NCBI RefSeq assembly: GCF_036669915.1
Contig: NC_089323.1
Coordinates: 19,077,804 to 19,141,803 of the forward strand
Length of the DNA stretch: 64,000 nucleotides
Direction: 5' to 3'
DNA from: Pocillopora verrucosa
Taxonomy: Eukaryota; Cnidaria; Anthozoa; Scleractinia; Pocilloporidae
Part shown: positions 27,359 to 36,973 of the stretch, piece after piece
Position numbering within the stretch: the first letter of the stretch is position 1
Layout: each line of letters begins with the position of its first letter
Program-made: the position numbers and the translations under genes
The notes under the pieces: model-generated
The model's input: only the letters and a program-made list of their open reading frames with translations
Database searches by the model: none
What the model was told of the DNA's origin: nothing

Positions 27359-28330
27359 TCACACTGTATGGTTTAAAGCAAGTTTATGCTGTCCCAGAGC
27401 GGTATGAGTTTCAAAAAACCTTCCACATCGCACACAGGCCCAGTGGAAAAGCTCTTCACTGTGCTGATTCAGACTGACTTTGGACTGAAAACTCTTAAAA
27501 CAAACGCCACAAGTGTACAAGACATCTACAAAACGCGATGGATCCCTCAAACGGCCGGTGCGAACGCAATAGACACGGTTTAAAAATGCTTGTCTTTTTT
27601 TAAACCACAAGGTGGAGCTAAAATGGAAACCGTACTCTAAACCAGAATACTCTGACGTCTCAGAATTTCGGCGGCTGCGACTCCGCTCTTCTAGGCTGTC
27701 AACGCTTTGCTGTCGAATCCAAAGAGTGGTGCCTGCATACAATTCCCTTTGCACACGTGGCTCTTTGTGTCTACAGTATGGGTGGTAACGCTTTCTACGT
27801 CGTCTACGTCTAGATGTACGACTACCACAATGCTTAACATTTTTCTCATTGTGTTGTGAACCGCTCCGGCCTCTCCTTTGCAAATCTTGTCGGGTTTTCC
27901 TTTCATCCTCTTCGTGATAAATTTCGACTTCTCTTGACGGAGTTCGCCGTGTTGTGATTCGCAAGTTGTCACCTTCCCACGTGAACGTACGGTTTTTTTC
28001 TGCCAGAGCTGCAGAACCATAGAGCAAGGTGGGATACTCAAAGATATTTTCCTGGTACTCAACTCTCTTAGTTTTCACATAGCGACATTTTCCAATCTTT
28101 TCCAGCTCTTTCAAGACCCACAGTCGCCGGTTGTTTAGAGTGAACCATTCCCATTTCTCGGGATAGAAAACAACCTCTATTGCAGGGACATCCTCCAACA
28201 GAATTTCTCCATTCTTTATCTGAGTGAAGGTCTCCGAGAGGGGAATTCCGTTGTCAAATTCCGATGCGAGTAAGTTCTTCGTGAAGCGTATTTCAGAAGG
28301 CTTCAAGAGGACCATGTACACGAAACTCAT
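27359..28330 (-). CDS. ParB-like domain protein with two C-terminal C2H2 zinc fingers
   Basis: Single-exon frame; an upstream in-frame Met at 28408 exists, but the Met at 28330 (AAGATGAG) starts just before the conserved region, giving 323 residues. The N-terminal part has KPSEIRFTKN, FDNGIPLSETF and a VPAIEVVFYPEKWEWFTLNN-RRLWVLKELE block. That combination (IRF..., then an I/V-rich strand, then D/N-N-R-R-L) resembles the ParB/sulfiredoxin fold seen in uncharacterised eukaryotic proteins; this is from memory, not a search. The middle is Arg/Ser-rich with RTSRRRRRRKR, a likely nuclear or RNA-binding stretch. The C terminus has two fingers, CGVCFKSFQS...H and CVRCGRFFET...H, close together. It is head-to-head with the CLCC1-like gene, 523 bp apart. 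Function unknown. Confidence 0.75.
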   Translation of the reverse strand: MSFVYMVLLKPSEIRFTKNLLASEFDNGIPLSETFTQIKNGEILLEDVPAIEVVFYPEKWEWFTLNNRRLWVLKELEKIGKCRYVKTKRVEYQENIFEYPTLLYGSAALAEKNRTFTWEGDNLRITTRRTPSREVEIYHEEDERKTRQDLQRRGRSGSQHNEKNVKHCGSRTSRRRRRRKRYHPYCRHKEPRVQRELYAGTTLWIRQQSVDSLEERSRSRRNSETSEYSGLEYGFHFSSTLWFKKRQAFLNRVYCVRTGRLRDPSRFVDVLYTCGVCFKSFQSKVSLNQHSEELFHWACVRCGRFFETHTALGQHKLALNHTV

Positions 28331-28853
28331 CTTGAAATTATTGCAATACTTGAATTCAAACGAGTTGTCAAACACATTGTACCACGTGAAAAGATGGGCG
28401 CGAAGCACTCCCTGGGGAGTCTTGCAAAAATGTACTCGGCAGGGATGGGAGAGAGGAGGACAAAAGTTTTCAGGTTTTCATCTACTGCTCTTCATATTCA
28501 CAGTCATCCCTTCTATTTCTCGTAGGGGAGAAAGAAAGAAACAAAGCATAGTGAAAAAAAAATTAATCAGGCGACAAAAAAAACCCCATGAGAGAAAGAC
28601 CAGAAAATTAAATTCGTGAAAGATAATGTGGTCACCATTGATGATAAAACAACAAAGAAAAGGAAATTTTTAAAAAATTAAGTGAGTTTGATAAAATAAA
28701 AGGGATTTTTGATGAAACTATTTTAAGGTAAGGGGCTATGACAAAAGCTGAGTACATGTACACAAATTTCACCCGTGTAGGGTAGGGGTAAGAGTTAGTA
28801 CCCAATCTCTTTCAACTTTCTCGGAGTTTGAAAGCTTCAACTAACAGTGTAGC
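28331..28853. promoter_or_regulatory. Shared upstream region of the zinc-finger and CLCC1-like genes
   Basis: 523 bp between the two divergent start codons. No TATA box is obvious. The right part has purine-rich stretches. A shared promoter region is inferred only from orientation and spacing. Confidence 0.4.
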
Positions 28854-31544
28854 ATGGCCAAAGCATTTTCGTTTCTTTTCGTTATTTTGAGCTATTCAAG
28901 CTATTTATCGATAGCTGTAGAGGTGGACCCAACTCCTGAAGAGTGGGTGAATCCTTGGGATATGACTAAATACGATGCAGCTGCTAAAACCATTGATCAC
29001 GGGGTGAGTTTTTTTCATACTCATGTACATTTACTTCCGCGCGAAGACCGAATCCATCTTTTTAGCGTTATCAAATAAACAATTGTATCGTATCGTTCAC
29101 TGGCAATGCTGGTTTCTCCTGCTCAGTGCAGACCTGTGACCTCTTAAATGAACCTGGTGAAAACGATGAATCGATTAGAGGGACGAGCTTCTAAGTTTGA
29201 GGGCCGGTTAGAGAGATCGTAGTTGTTACCGGGCTAACCCACTATGAAACTGAGTGATTCCAGTCGATTATTGATACAAACTTCCACAATTTCACAATGA
29301 GGTGGAAATGTGTATCGTTAAAAGTAACAGTTGATTTAGATTTTTCTTTTCTTTTGCTTTAAGTGATGTGAGTGCAATCAATTGGGGTAATCAGTTGTAT
29401 CATTTTTCATCTTTAAGGACACTTTAAGTGGCCTTCCAAAAGATGGTGATTCCAGTCCTAACCACAGTCCATCCATGAGCAGGCTTCAAGCACAGCTAAC
29501 ACAGTGTCAGAAAGATTTGAAAAAGCTGCCCGCTCAGTGCCAGGCATGTGCTGAGAAAACTGTTGCTAATGCCTCACCATGTGAAACGCCACATTTTAAG
29601 AGGGTAATCAGAATCATATTAGGCAATCTTGAAGATCGTGGTGATCATGATGTGACAATTACTGCTTCAAAAGATGACACTGCAACCTTAGAAAAATTCA
29701 TCAAATCTGATGATGGAAACATCCAAGATGCCGCAGAAGTAGTCACTGCTATCATATCTAACTTTAAAAGCAAAGGTAGCATGTATGACTTTAACCAATG
29801 GGACTCATCATCCTTCACTTATGTAACTAAAGAGGCAGTTCTTGTCCTGGCAGCACTGTTTTTTGTGCTCTGTGCTGCAGTGGTTTTTGAGAGGTATACA
29901 ACTTTAACTTGGCGGAAGCAACTTTGGTGTGTTCTTTTCCTGTGCTTTGCTGTAAGTATTCCATGGGAGTGGTATCATCTGTACAGAAAGGCATTTGCTT
30001 CTAAACAAGCGCAGATGGAAAAGGAGATTCCCAAGGAGTGCCGGCCAGATCATCAGTTACGACCACTTGAGTCTCTAGTACTTTGGTTTAGGAACTCATT
30101 TACCTTTACAGATGACATTTGTATCAAATACCAGGAGACATTGCTTGTTGATCCATTCTGGGAAATCTCTCCCTCTAAAGTAAGTATATTTTCATTGAGG
30201 TAATCTTGGATCCTTTCTCTCCCAAGATCTCATGAGTAATTCTCAATCCTGCCTGTCACACATGTCAAATGATGTTAGTTTGGAGAACTTAGTTTTGGAT
30301 CAACTAATTATCACCTAATTGATATTGTACTATATTCTCATCTATATTTTAAGGAGAAATTCTGTCTTGATCACTCATGGGAGTTAAATGAATTACAGCA
30401 GCTCTCTAAAAGAACTCTTACTGCATCTCAAGCCATCTGTTTAGATTTAAACTAAAACTTGTTTATAATTCATATTTTGAATTCCAATCTTGGGGTCGGT
30501 CTTTTGTACTTGCCTTGGTTCTTGTCAAGTTTTCATAACATAAATTAATGTTGTGATTTCTGTTCTCTTTATGCACTGAAGATCATGGGATTTACTCTTT
30601 CAGAATTTTGATTTGTTTACAAAAATGTTTACAATCCTACACACTAAGCACCCTCTTAGAAATGGTGATGTCCATGCTTAACTTTGTGATGGTTGTGTTA
30701 ACTAAAAGTGACAAACTAATCATAATGTCGGATATAACTATTGAGTTTGGAATCAAGTATTGAAACAATACAGTTAATTGAGACTGTTTTAATCAAGGGG
30801 CAAATATGCAAAGCAAGTTTCAGATTGTGTTTAAATCAGTGACATCTATATGAACTCTTTCAGGCAATTTCTGCAACAGTGGCCAGTATCATCGCTCAGC
30901 CATTTGAACACATTGCAGAGGCCTTGGGCAAGAGTTTTCGAGCATTGTTCAGAGAGGTTCCATTGCAATGGCAGCCGTTTGTGTTTATTGCTGTAATCTT
31001 TTTAATTGTTGTCATCATTTTCACAATTAGTGGATTACAAATAAGGCTGCCATTTGTAACAATCGCAACTACCACTGCCCCTGCCCTGCCTGGAAATATC
31101 CATGGAAATCTGCAACAGCTTCAGGACCAACTCCAGAATGTTGTGCGTCACTTAAATGATGTGCCTGCACAACCCAGAGGTGCAATTGATAATGCTCCCT
31201 TACAAGAGGACATCCACAATCGTTTAGGGCAGGTTTATGATGTTTTGAATGCCATGAATGAAAGACAACAGAGATGGGAAGAGGACATGCAAAGAGCCCA
31301 GCCTATGATTCAACAAGTTCCTCAGCCAGCACCAGAGGGCCTTGGTCATGTGGAGGCTGGTGCTACTGTGGTTGGGGCACAGGAAGAGAGACCCGAGAGA
31401 CAGCCTGTCTCAGAAACACACCCTGTTGCAACAACATGCGCTGTTACAGAGACACACCCTGTTTCAGAGACTTCCGATCCGAAAACTCCTGTTCAGAATA
31501 TAGATACTGCTCATATGAGGGATTTTGACTTCGAGGAATCTTGA
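28854..31544 (+). CDS. CLCC1: CLCC1-like ER chloride-channel/lipid-homeostasis membrane protein
   Basis: Chloride channel CLIC-like 1 is an ER multi-pass membrane protein implicated in ion and lipid homeostasis. Exons 28854-29003, 29418-30179 and 30864-31544 join in phase 0 to 530 residues. Residues 1-22 form a signal peptide. They are followed by EEWVNPWDMTKYDAAAKT, matching WIDPTDMLNYDAAS of the human protein. Three hydrophobic segments follow: EAVLVLAALFFVLCAAVVF, LWCVLFLCFAVSIPWEWYHL and, in exon 3, FVFIAVIFLIVVIIFTISGL. Between them are KYQETLLVDPFWEISPSK and QPFEHIAEALGKSFRALFRE, both lining up with human CLCC1. The C tail is Gln/Pro/Thr-rich with a repeated ETHPV motif. The human tail is similarly disordered. 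Confidence 0.93.
30211..30395 (+). mobile_element. TTAACCC-type MITE, family A, in CLCC1 intron 2
   Basis: Carries CCCAAGATCTCATGAGTAAT, GATGTTAGTTTGGAGAA, AATTGATATTGTACTATATT and CTTGATCACTCATGGGAG in family order. It begins about 30 bp past the splice donor. Confidence 0.75.
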
Positions 31545-31848
31545 TATATTCTTATGTAAAGTTGATTCTTTGCATATGAATGAATGAGATCAGTAAAGTT
31601 GTTCAATCCCTGCAAGAGGCTATAGGAAAGTGTAAAAGACCAACACTCTAATTTATTCCTGGCTTGTTCTGATAAAATTGGTTAGGGTGCCTTAGCATAG
31701 GAGTATAACTGGAGAAATTTGACAAGTAAATAATCCAGAAGAAGTACTGTTAGTAGTACACTTACATAAGGTTTTAACAGCTTTAATTTTTGTTGTTTAA
31801 ATTCCACTACTGAATTTCTTTCAGTGTTAAATTAATTTTATGTAAGAA

Positions 31849-31854
31849 AATAAA
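31849..31854 (+). terminator. AATAAA poly(A) signal of CLCC1-like gene
   Basis: Canonical hexamer about 305 nt after the stop codon. Confidence 0.45.
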
Positions 31855-32447
31855 TAGTGATGTAGTCACCTATGAAATGTGAACAGTTCTCAACTATAAT
31901 TCAATAAGTTGTATGTCTTCCTGTGATGTGATTTGTAACTCTCCCTACTGGTTGCCATACCTATTTTTGCTAGTTTGTTGAGAGCATTCAGTGTGATATG
32001 GAGGAGAAACCCTCTGGCTAATAAGTTTTCATTACCTCTTCACCTTAATACTGGGTAATGTAATGACAATGTAGGGAAAGTAACAAAGTAGTTAGTGCAA
32101 CAGTATAGTTAGTGAACTCAAGTGTTCAACACCAGGAATCTCTAGTTCAGCTTCAGGGTGTTGATCAAGAATCAAAGTGGAAAAAAAATTGCAGATTAAA
32201 TCTTGATGGACTGAGATTTTTTGTAAATTGTGAAGTGAAGATTATGCCTTTGTTACTTTACCCTTTTTTTTCATTTTAGTGTTTCCTAATGAAAACCCTG
32301 CAACTCTACTGATTTTGAGATAACTAAGGTTTGAGGTTTTTTTTCAGAACTTTTCTGTTTTGAAGGAAAAAAATTTAATGTGACTGAGTTGTTACTCTCA
32401 TTTGATAATCTTCTATCAGTATGCTAATGCAGTAGATAGCTGAAGAT
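31855..32447. other. Intergenic between convergent CLCC1 and UROD genes
   Basis: About 0.6 kb with no ORF or repeat that I can name. It separates two convergent transcripts. Confidence 0.5.
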
Positions 32448-32453
32448 TTTATT
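32448..32453 (-). terminator. AATAAA poly(A) signal of UROD
   Basis: Minus-strand AATAAA about 35 nt past the UROD stop codon. Confidence 0.45.
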
Positions 32454-32487
32454 TACTAACCATGTATTAGTAACAAATGTTCATACA

Positions 32488-35400
32488 TTAAGAACAAGGC
32501 GTTTTTCTTTCATTGAGTGTCTCTGAGTAATTATGAACAGTATCTATGAATGTAGCAAGTTTTTCTGGTTCGTGATCTGGATGCATCCCATGTCCCAGAT
32601 TAGCAATGTATCGTTGGGTACCAAACTTCCTCAACATGTCTTTCACTGCATGTACTATGTCCTCCTGCAATTAGATATTTGCAATAAAAAAATAAAAATA
32701 TCAGTTAGACTTTTCAACTAGAAACAGCTGAGGCACTTGTAAAATTATGAGTTATGGTTCTTCCTTATAGATAGGATTTTGTTCTTTCAAACTTACCTAT
32801 TGAACAACAAAACTAAAAGGACCTTTTGTCTTCTCTTGAAAAATTGAAATTTTTTTTTGACATGATTGGATTAAATTTTAAAGTGAACATCTCTATAAAG
32901 GTGAATGACTGTTATAAATGAAAGCAGATAGTGTTCACAAATAAGACATTGGGTAGAAAAAGACCTTGAAATACTGAGAAAGACGATCACTTACATGACT
33001 GCTGTACAGACAGGCTGGATCAAGATTCCCTTGAAGTGTCACTGTTGGTGCAACAATCCTGCAAAATAGAAAATAATGGCTAAAATTTTTGTTGAACACT
33101 ACTGGTAACTTTTTCAGACAAGTAAAAATTGTATGTAAAATCCATGACCGACTTCCTAGATCCACAAAAGCAAAGATTTATGGAGCAACAGCTCATACTT
33201 GTTGCTGATTATAACCATGATTGGCTCATCCAGAACACTCAATCGTGGGACACAGTATAACCAGTGTGTTGTCATAAGGGTGTTGGCTAATGTCAGCTGA
33301 TATAAATCTTATTTGTGGTTTAGTAAGGAGGTGTTATGATCTAACCTTGCATCTTTTGCTGACATTGTCCAGTCCAGACTGATAACATCATATCCAATTT
33401 GAGAGAGGTCTTTGATGGCATAGTGTGCACCCTTGGCAAAAATAGTCTAACAAAAAAAAAGGTAAATGTTCTAAACACCTGTGCAGTCAACAATACGTAA
33501 TTATTAATTCCAAATCATAAGTTTTAAAAGTGACCCCTAGTTCAGTCCTTACCATTGGAACCGCATCAGGTCCTAACTTTTCTTTGACTTTTTCAGCTAT
33601 TTGCTTGAGGTACGGCAGTGAACACAGCATGAATGTATCATAGCCAATAACCTCTGCATGAGACTCAAACACTTGTAACATCTATGAAGGAAAGAAAGCA
33701 GAGGCAATTATAACACAATTCTCAATGAATCATCCATTTTTTTTTTTGTTTCTAAAATTGCAGACCATTATAACCAGCTAATTCCAAATGGGGATGATAC
33801 ATGTTTATTGGAAACTGTTCAGAATATAGTCTGTGGTACATAATTTTGTATTCCTTTATAGAGGGCAGGGGGACCCTTTAGATAGTTGGTGGCCCATCAC
33901 TGCTAGATCTTGTGCCATTTTCTAGGTATGAAGTTACTGGGAGTATTATGACTCCCACTGGATGGGACATTAGTTGATTGCAGGTTTCACCCACCCACAG
34001 AAATTGGTTGAGTTTCTGATTTACCCTTTGGTGGTACTTGGTGATCACTTCTTGATCTGGAGTACAATATGCTACAAGCCAGGCTACCAAGTCTCTTGCA
34101 TCTTTTTGTTCATAGTTTGGGGAAAAAAGAATCTTTCCATACATAAGTACAAAGTTGACAGTGCTCATCATTAAGTGTAACCATTTTCCTTATAAAGCAG
34201 TCACTTTCAATCCACATAATAAGTGACTAAATTGTGAGACAAATTACACTTTTTAAGCTAAGTAAAGCACTTTTTCACCTGTGCTCCAGCACGAACTTGT
34301 AGAACCAAGTAATCTACAATCAAATCAGTCATCTGTTGTAACAGCTTGCTAGAAACTTCCAAATGTTGGTTTAAGAATTTACGAGCTTTATTAAAAGTTT
34401 TGCTGCTCTCTCCTTCAATCATGTAACACATTAGAGTCCACTGTGAAACAAGGAATAAAATGTATAGTAAGCAGAGGCTCATATGATAAAACTATCTTTA
34501 AGTTAGCAGTAACATCTTAAAAACTAGTGGTACCATCTTAAAGTCTGTTCATTAACCCTTTAACTCCCAAGATTTCATTAGCAATTCTTGTTACTGTCTG
34601 CTATACAATCTATGTGATGTTAATTTGGAGAATTTGGAATTGGATCAACCATCCATTCCCTAATTGATATTTTTCTTTATTCTCATTACTTGTCTGCTTG
34701 ATATTGTATTGATAGAGTAAGGAGAAATCCTGTCTTGGTCACTGGTGGGACTGTGGAGAAGAGAACAAAAAATTGTGTTTTCTTACCGGAGCTCCTGTAA
34801 AACCAATGAGAGGAACTTTTCCTTCAAGTTTGTTCCTTGTTAGAGTTATTGCTTGGAAAACATATCCAAGAGTCTTCTCTAAATCAACTTCTTGTACAAG
34901 TTTCTGTGGAAGAAATCACCTTGTTCATTCTTTTGTCTATACCTTACCCTCTATTAATAATTCTAGAATTAGGAAATTGCAGAGAAGTATTACTTGTTTC
35001 TTGGATATGAATTTTTCAAACACATTCTATTCATACCTCAATGTCACTTGGTTCCCTCAGGGGCTCGGGAAATACTGGACCCTAAATTTGGGTAGGGAAT
35101 GAAATAAAACAGTTATTGTTTACTTTAACTAATAACAATTTGGTAATAATTATTTCATTGAAAGACACCTAAATGCAAGTTACAGTTAAATATCAAACCT
35201 TGCCAGGTATCATTTGAACTGTCATCCCAAGAGCCTGGGAAAAAAAAGATATTGTGTTACAACTTTTAATGAACTTTGTTGGATACAAAGTATCTATAAA
35301 TGCATTGGTGAACATGCAGGGTTCTCATGAAAAGATGATTGGTGGGATAATATTCTCCTCATCAGAAAAAAAATATGTCTCAAGCCATTGAAATTAAATG

Positions 35401-36830
35401 CAAAATTCTTTTTAGTAGCCATATGAAAAAAAGGAGAAATGGCTACTATACTGGCCTCTTGATCTAAAGACCTTATGTAATCCCACGTACTCTGACACTT
35501 TTACTGCTACCTCAGGGTTGAAGACACAAGGAAAGATTGAGAGAGGAGAAAAAGGAGAACTCTATGGTGATTTTCAAGTGAAAAGGGGTAAATAATAAAG
35601 CCCTTAGCTAAGTGAATTTTGAAGCATTAAGTGAAGTAGACAACTGGAGGAAATAGGTTTTTAAGATTTACATGAAAATAATGGATTAACATTATCATAA
35701 TACCTGAGGGATAACAAGAATATCTGAAAAGATAATGGCTGCATCCAGAGGAAATCTTCGTATAGGCTGAGGGAAGAAAAAAGGAATTATTTTTTGGACT
35801 GAGTGTAAGAAAATACAACTGAGTCTTTATTAACCCTTCACACCCTAACATCAGTCTGCATATTCTCTATACTCTTCTTTATTCATTTCCTAAGGTGCTG
35901 ACAAGGAGAATTTGTATAGTAATCAGGAACTTCTTTAGTTGTGATCATTTGCTTTATTCTCATAATGTTAATAAGTGATCAGCAGTTTTTACTGTAAGGA
36001 GAAATTAGATGCTGGTCACTCTTAGGGTTTATAGGTTTAAGTGCACTGTTGGCTTCAAGCTTCAAAAATCAAGAGATCATTCATTTATTAATAGAGAGAA
36101 GTAGAATGACTTTAAATTTTTTTGAAATTTAACCACAGAACAGTCTCATAATTTTGTACCTGGAGAGTTAGTTCACAAGCCAGCTCTGGAGTCTGTACCA
36201 TCTTGAAAAAATCAGCATCGTTTTCTGCTTTTAATTTCAGGAATTCTGAAAGATCACAATTCCAATCAAAAAAGTAAATTGTCCTTTTCGTGATCTAACA
36301 ACTTTCGAGGTGTATCACATTTCTAATTTTTTTAAAATTATTATAATAATATTTCATCAGCCAAGACAAATTACCATATAATGGAGTGGAAGGTTTAAAA
36401 AAACTTCTTCGTAAATCACTTAATTGATGTTCCCCAATGCTTCCTTACTACTGAGAATTTTAAGTCTTTCATGAATGAAATATTACATAATTTTTACTTA
36501 ATAATCCCGATCATCTCATTATGGTGTCAAATCAATGAGAAGATGGAACACCTGATAAGAAATAAAGGTAGAATTGTAGCTTCCTCGTAATTGGATGGGT
36601 CTCTTAAATATACAAGATTTTCAGACGGCAATACCAATTACAAAAGTCCAGTTTTTCCTTTCTTAAAAAGTGTTGTGTCACTGTCACGAAAGTTCCTCAC
36701 CTGGCAGATAGCGACCCGCTTGCCGCATGACCCAAATGGGTGCTCGCTCTGTCACTTCACCACGCGCAGCTCGTAAAATCAGATCATTTTTCAGCTCTGG
36801 GAAACCATTCTCCATTTCACAATTGGCCAT
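32488..36830 (-). CDS. UROD: Uroporphyrinogen decarboxylase (heme synthesis)
   Basis: Cytosolic enzyme that removes four carboxyl groups from uroporphyrinogen III to give coproporphyrinogen III. Eleven exons: 36701-36830, 36160-36245, 35704-35766, 35199-35234, 35037-35081, 34787-34903, 34279-34440, 33553-33681, 33346-33446, 32995-33058, 32488-32664. All junctions are GT/AG and keep frame, giving 369 residues (human 367), so the gene is complete. Visible motifs: [15 protein letters not shown] with the substrate-binding Arg, [18 protein letters not shown] with the catalytic Asp, [15 protein letters not shown] with the conserved Tyr, [21 protein letters not shown], and [13 protein letters not shown] with the conserved His. 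Exons 4 and 5 are 36 and 45 nt. A TTAACCC-type repeat lies in intron 6 and another in intron 2. It is divergent from ATP5F1D. Confidence 0.98.
33880..34165. repeat. Dispersed repeat in UROD intron 7
   Basis: A 97-codon minus-strand frame here has no domain. It contains CTGGATGGGACATTAGTTGA, which resembles CCTGGATGGGACACTTATTC near 51.73 kb. Words of the GGATGGGA...CATTGCAG kind are common in SINE and LINE tails, so this is more likely repeat than exon; all UROD codons are accounted for without it. Confidence 0.4.
34552..34755 (+). mobile_element. TTAACCC-type MITE, family A, in UROD intron 6
   Basis: ATTAACCCTTTAACTCCCAA at the left end. The body is nearly identical to the copy at 3134-3344. 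The right terminal repeat is eroded. Confidence 0.85.
35829..36040 (+). mobile_element. TTAACCC-type MITE, family B, in UROD intron 2
   Basis: TTAACCCTTCACACCCTAAC at the left, CTGGTCACTCTTAGGGTTTA at the right, with the full family B body. Confidence 0.85.
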
Positions 36831-36973
36831 CTTACAATAAATTTTCCTTCTCCAAACTCACGAGTTCCGGAAAAGTACATGGCACAGAACGGGGCGGGGA
36901 GCTGGGTTCCATTTTCCGCGCAAAGGTCCACGGGTTACTTCACAAGGGCCGCCATTTTGCCGGGGTCTACAGG
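36831..36973. promoter_or_regulatory. Bidirectional UROD / ATP5F1D promoter region
   Basis: Only 143 bp separate the two divergent start codons, so both 5' UTRs and the core promoters must fit here. It is more GC-rich than its surroundings, with GGGGCGGGG-type, CCGCGC and CCATTTTGCC words. GCCGCCATTTTG resembles a YY1 site (AAnATGGCGGC on the other strand), common in TATA-less animal promoters. Transcription factor binding is inference. Confidence 0.65.

Noticed and set aside
33878-34171. 97-codon minus-strand frame inside a UROD intron
   Set aside because: UROD exons 7 and 8 join perfectly without it, it has no domain, and it contains words found in a dispersed repeat.
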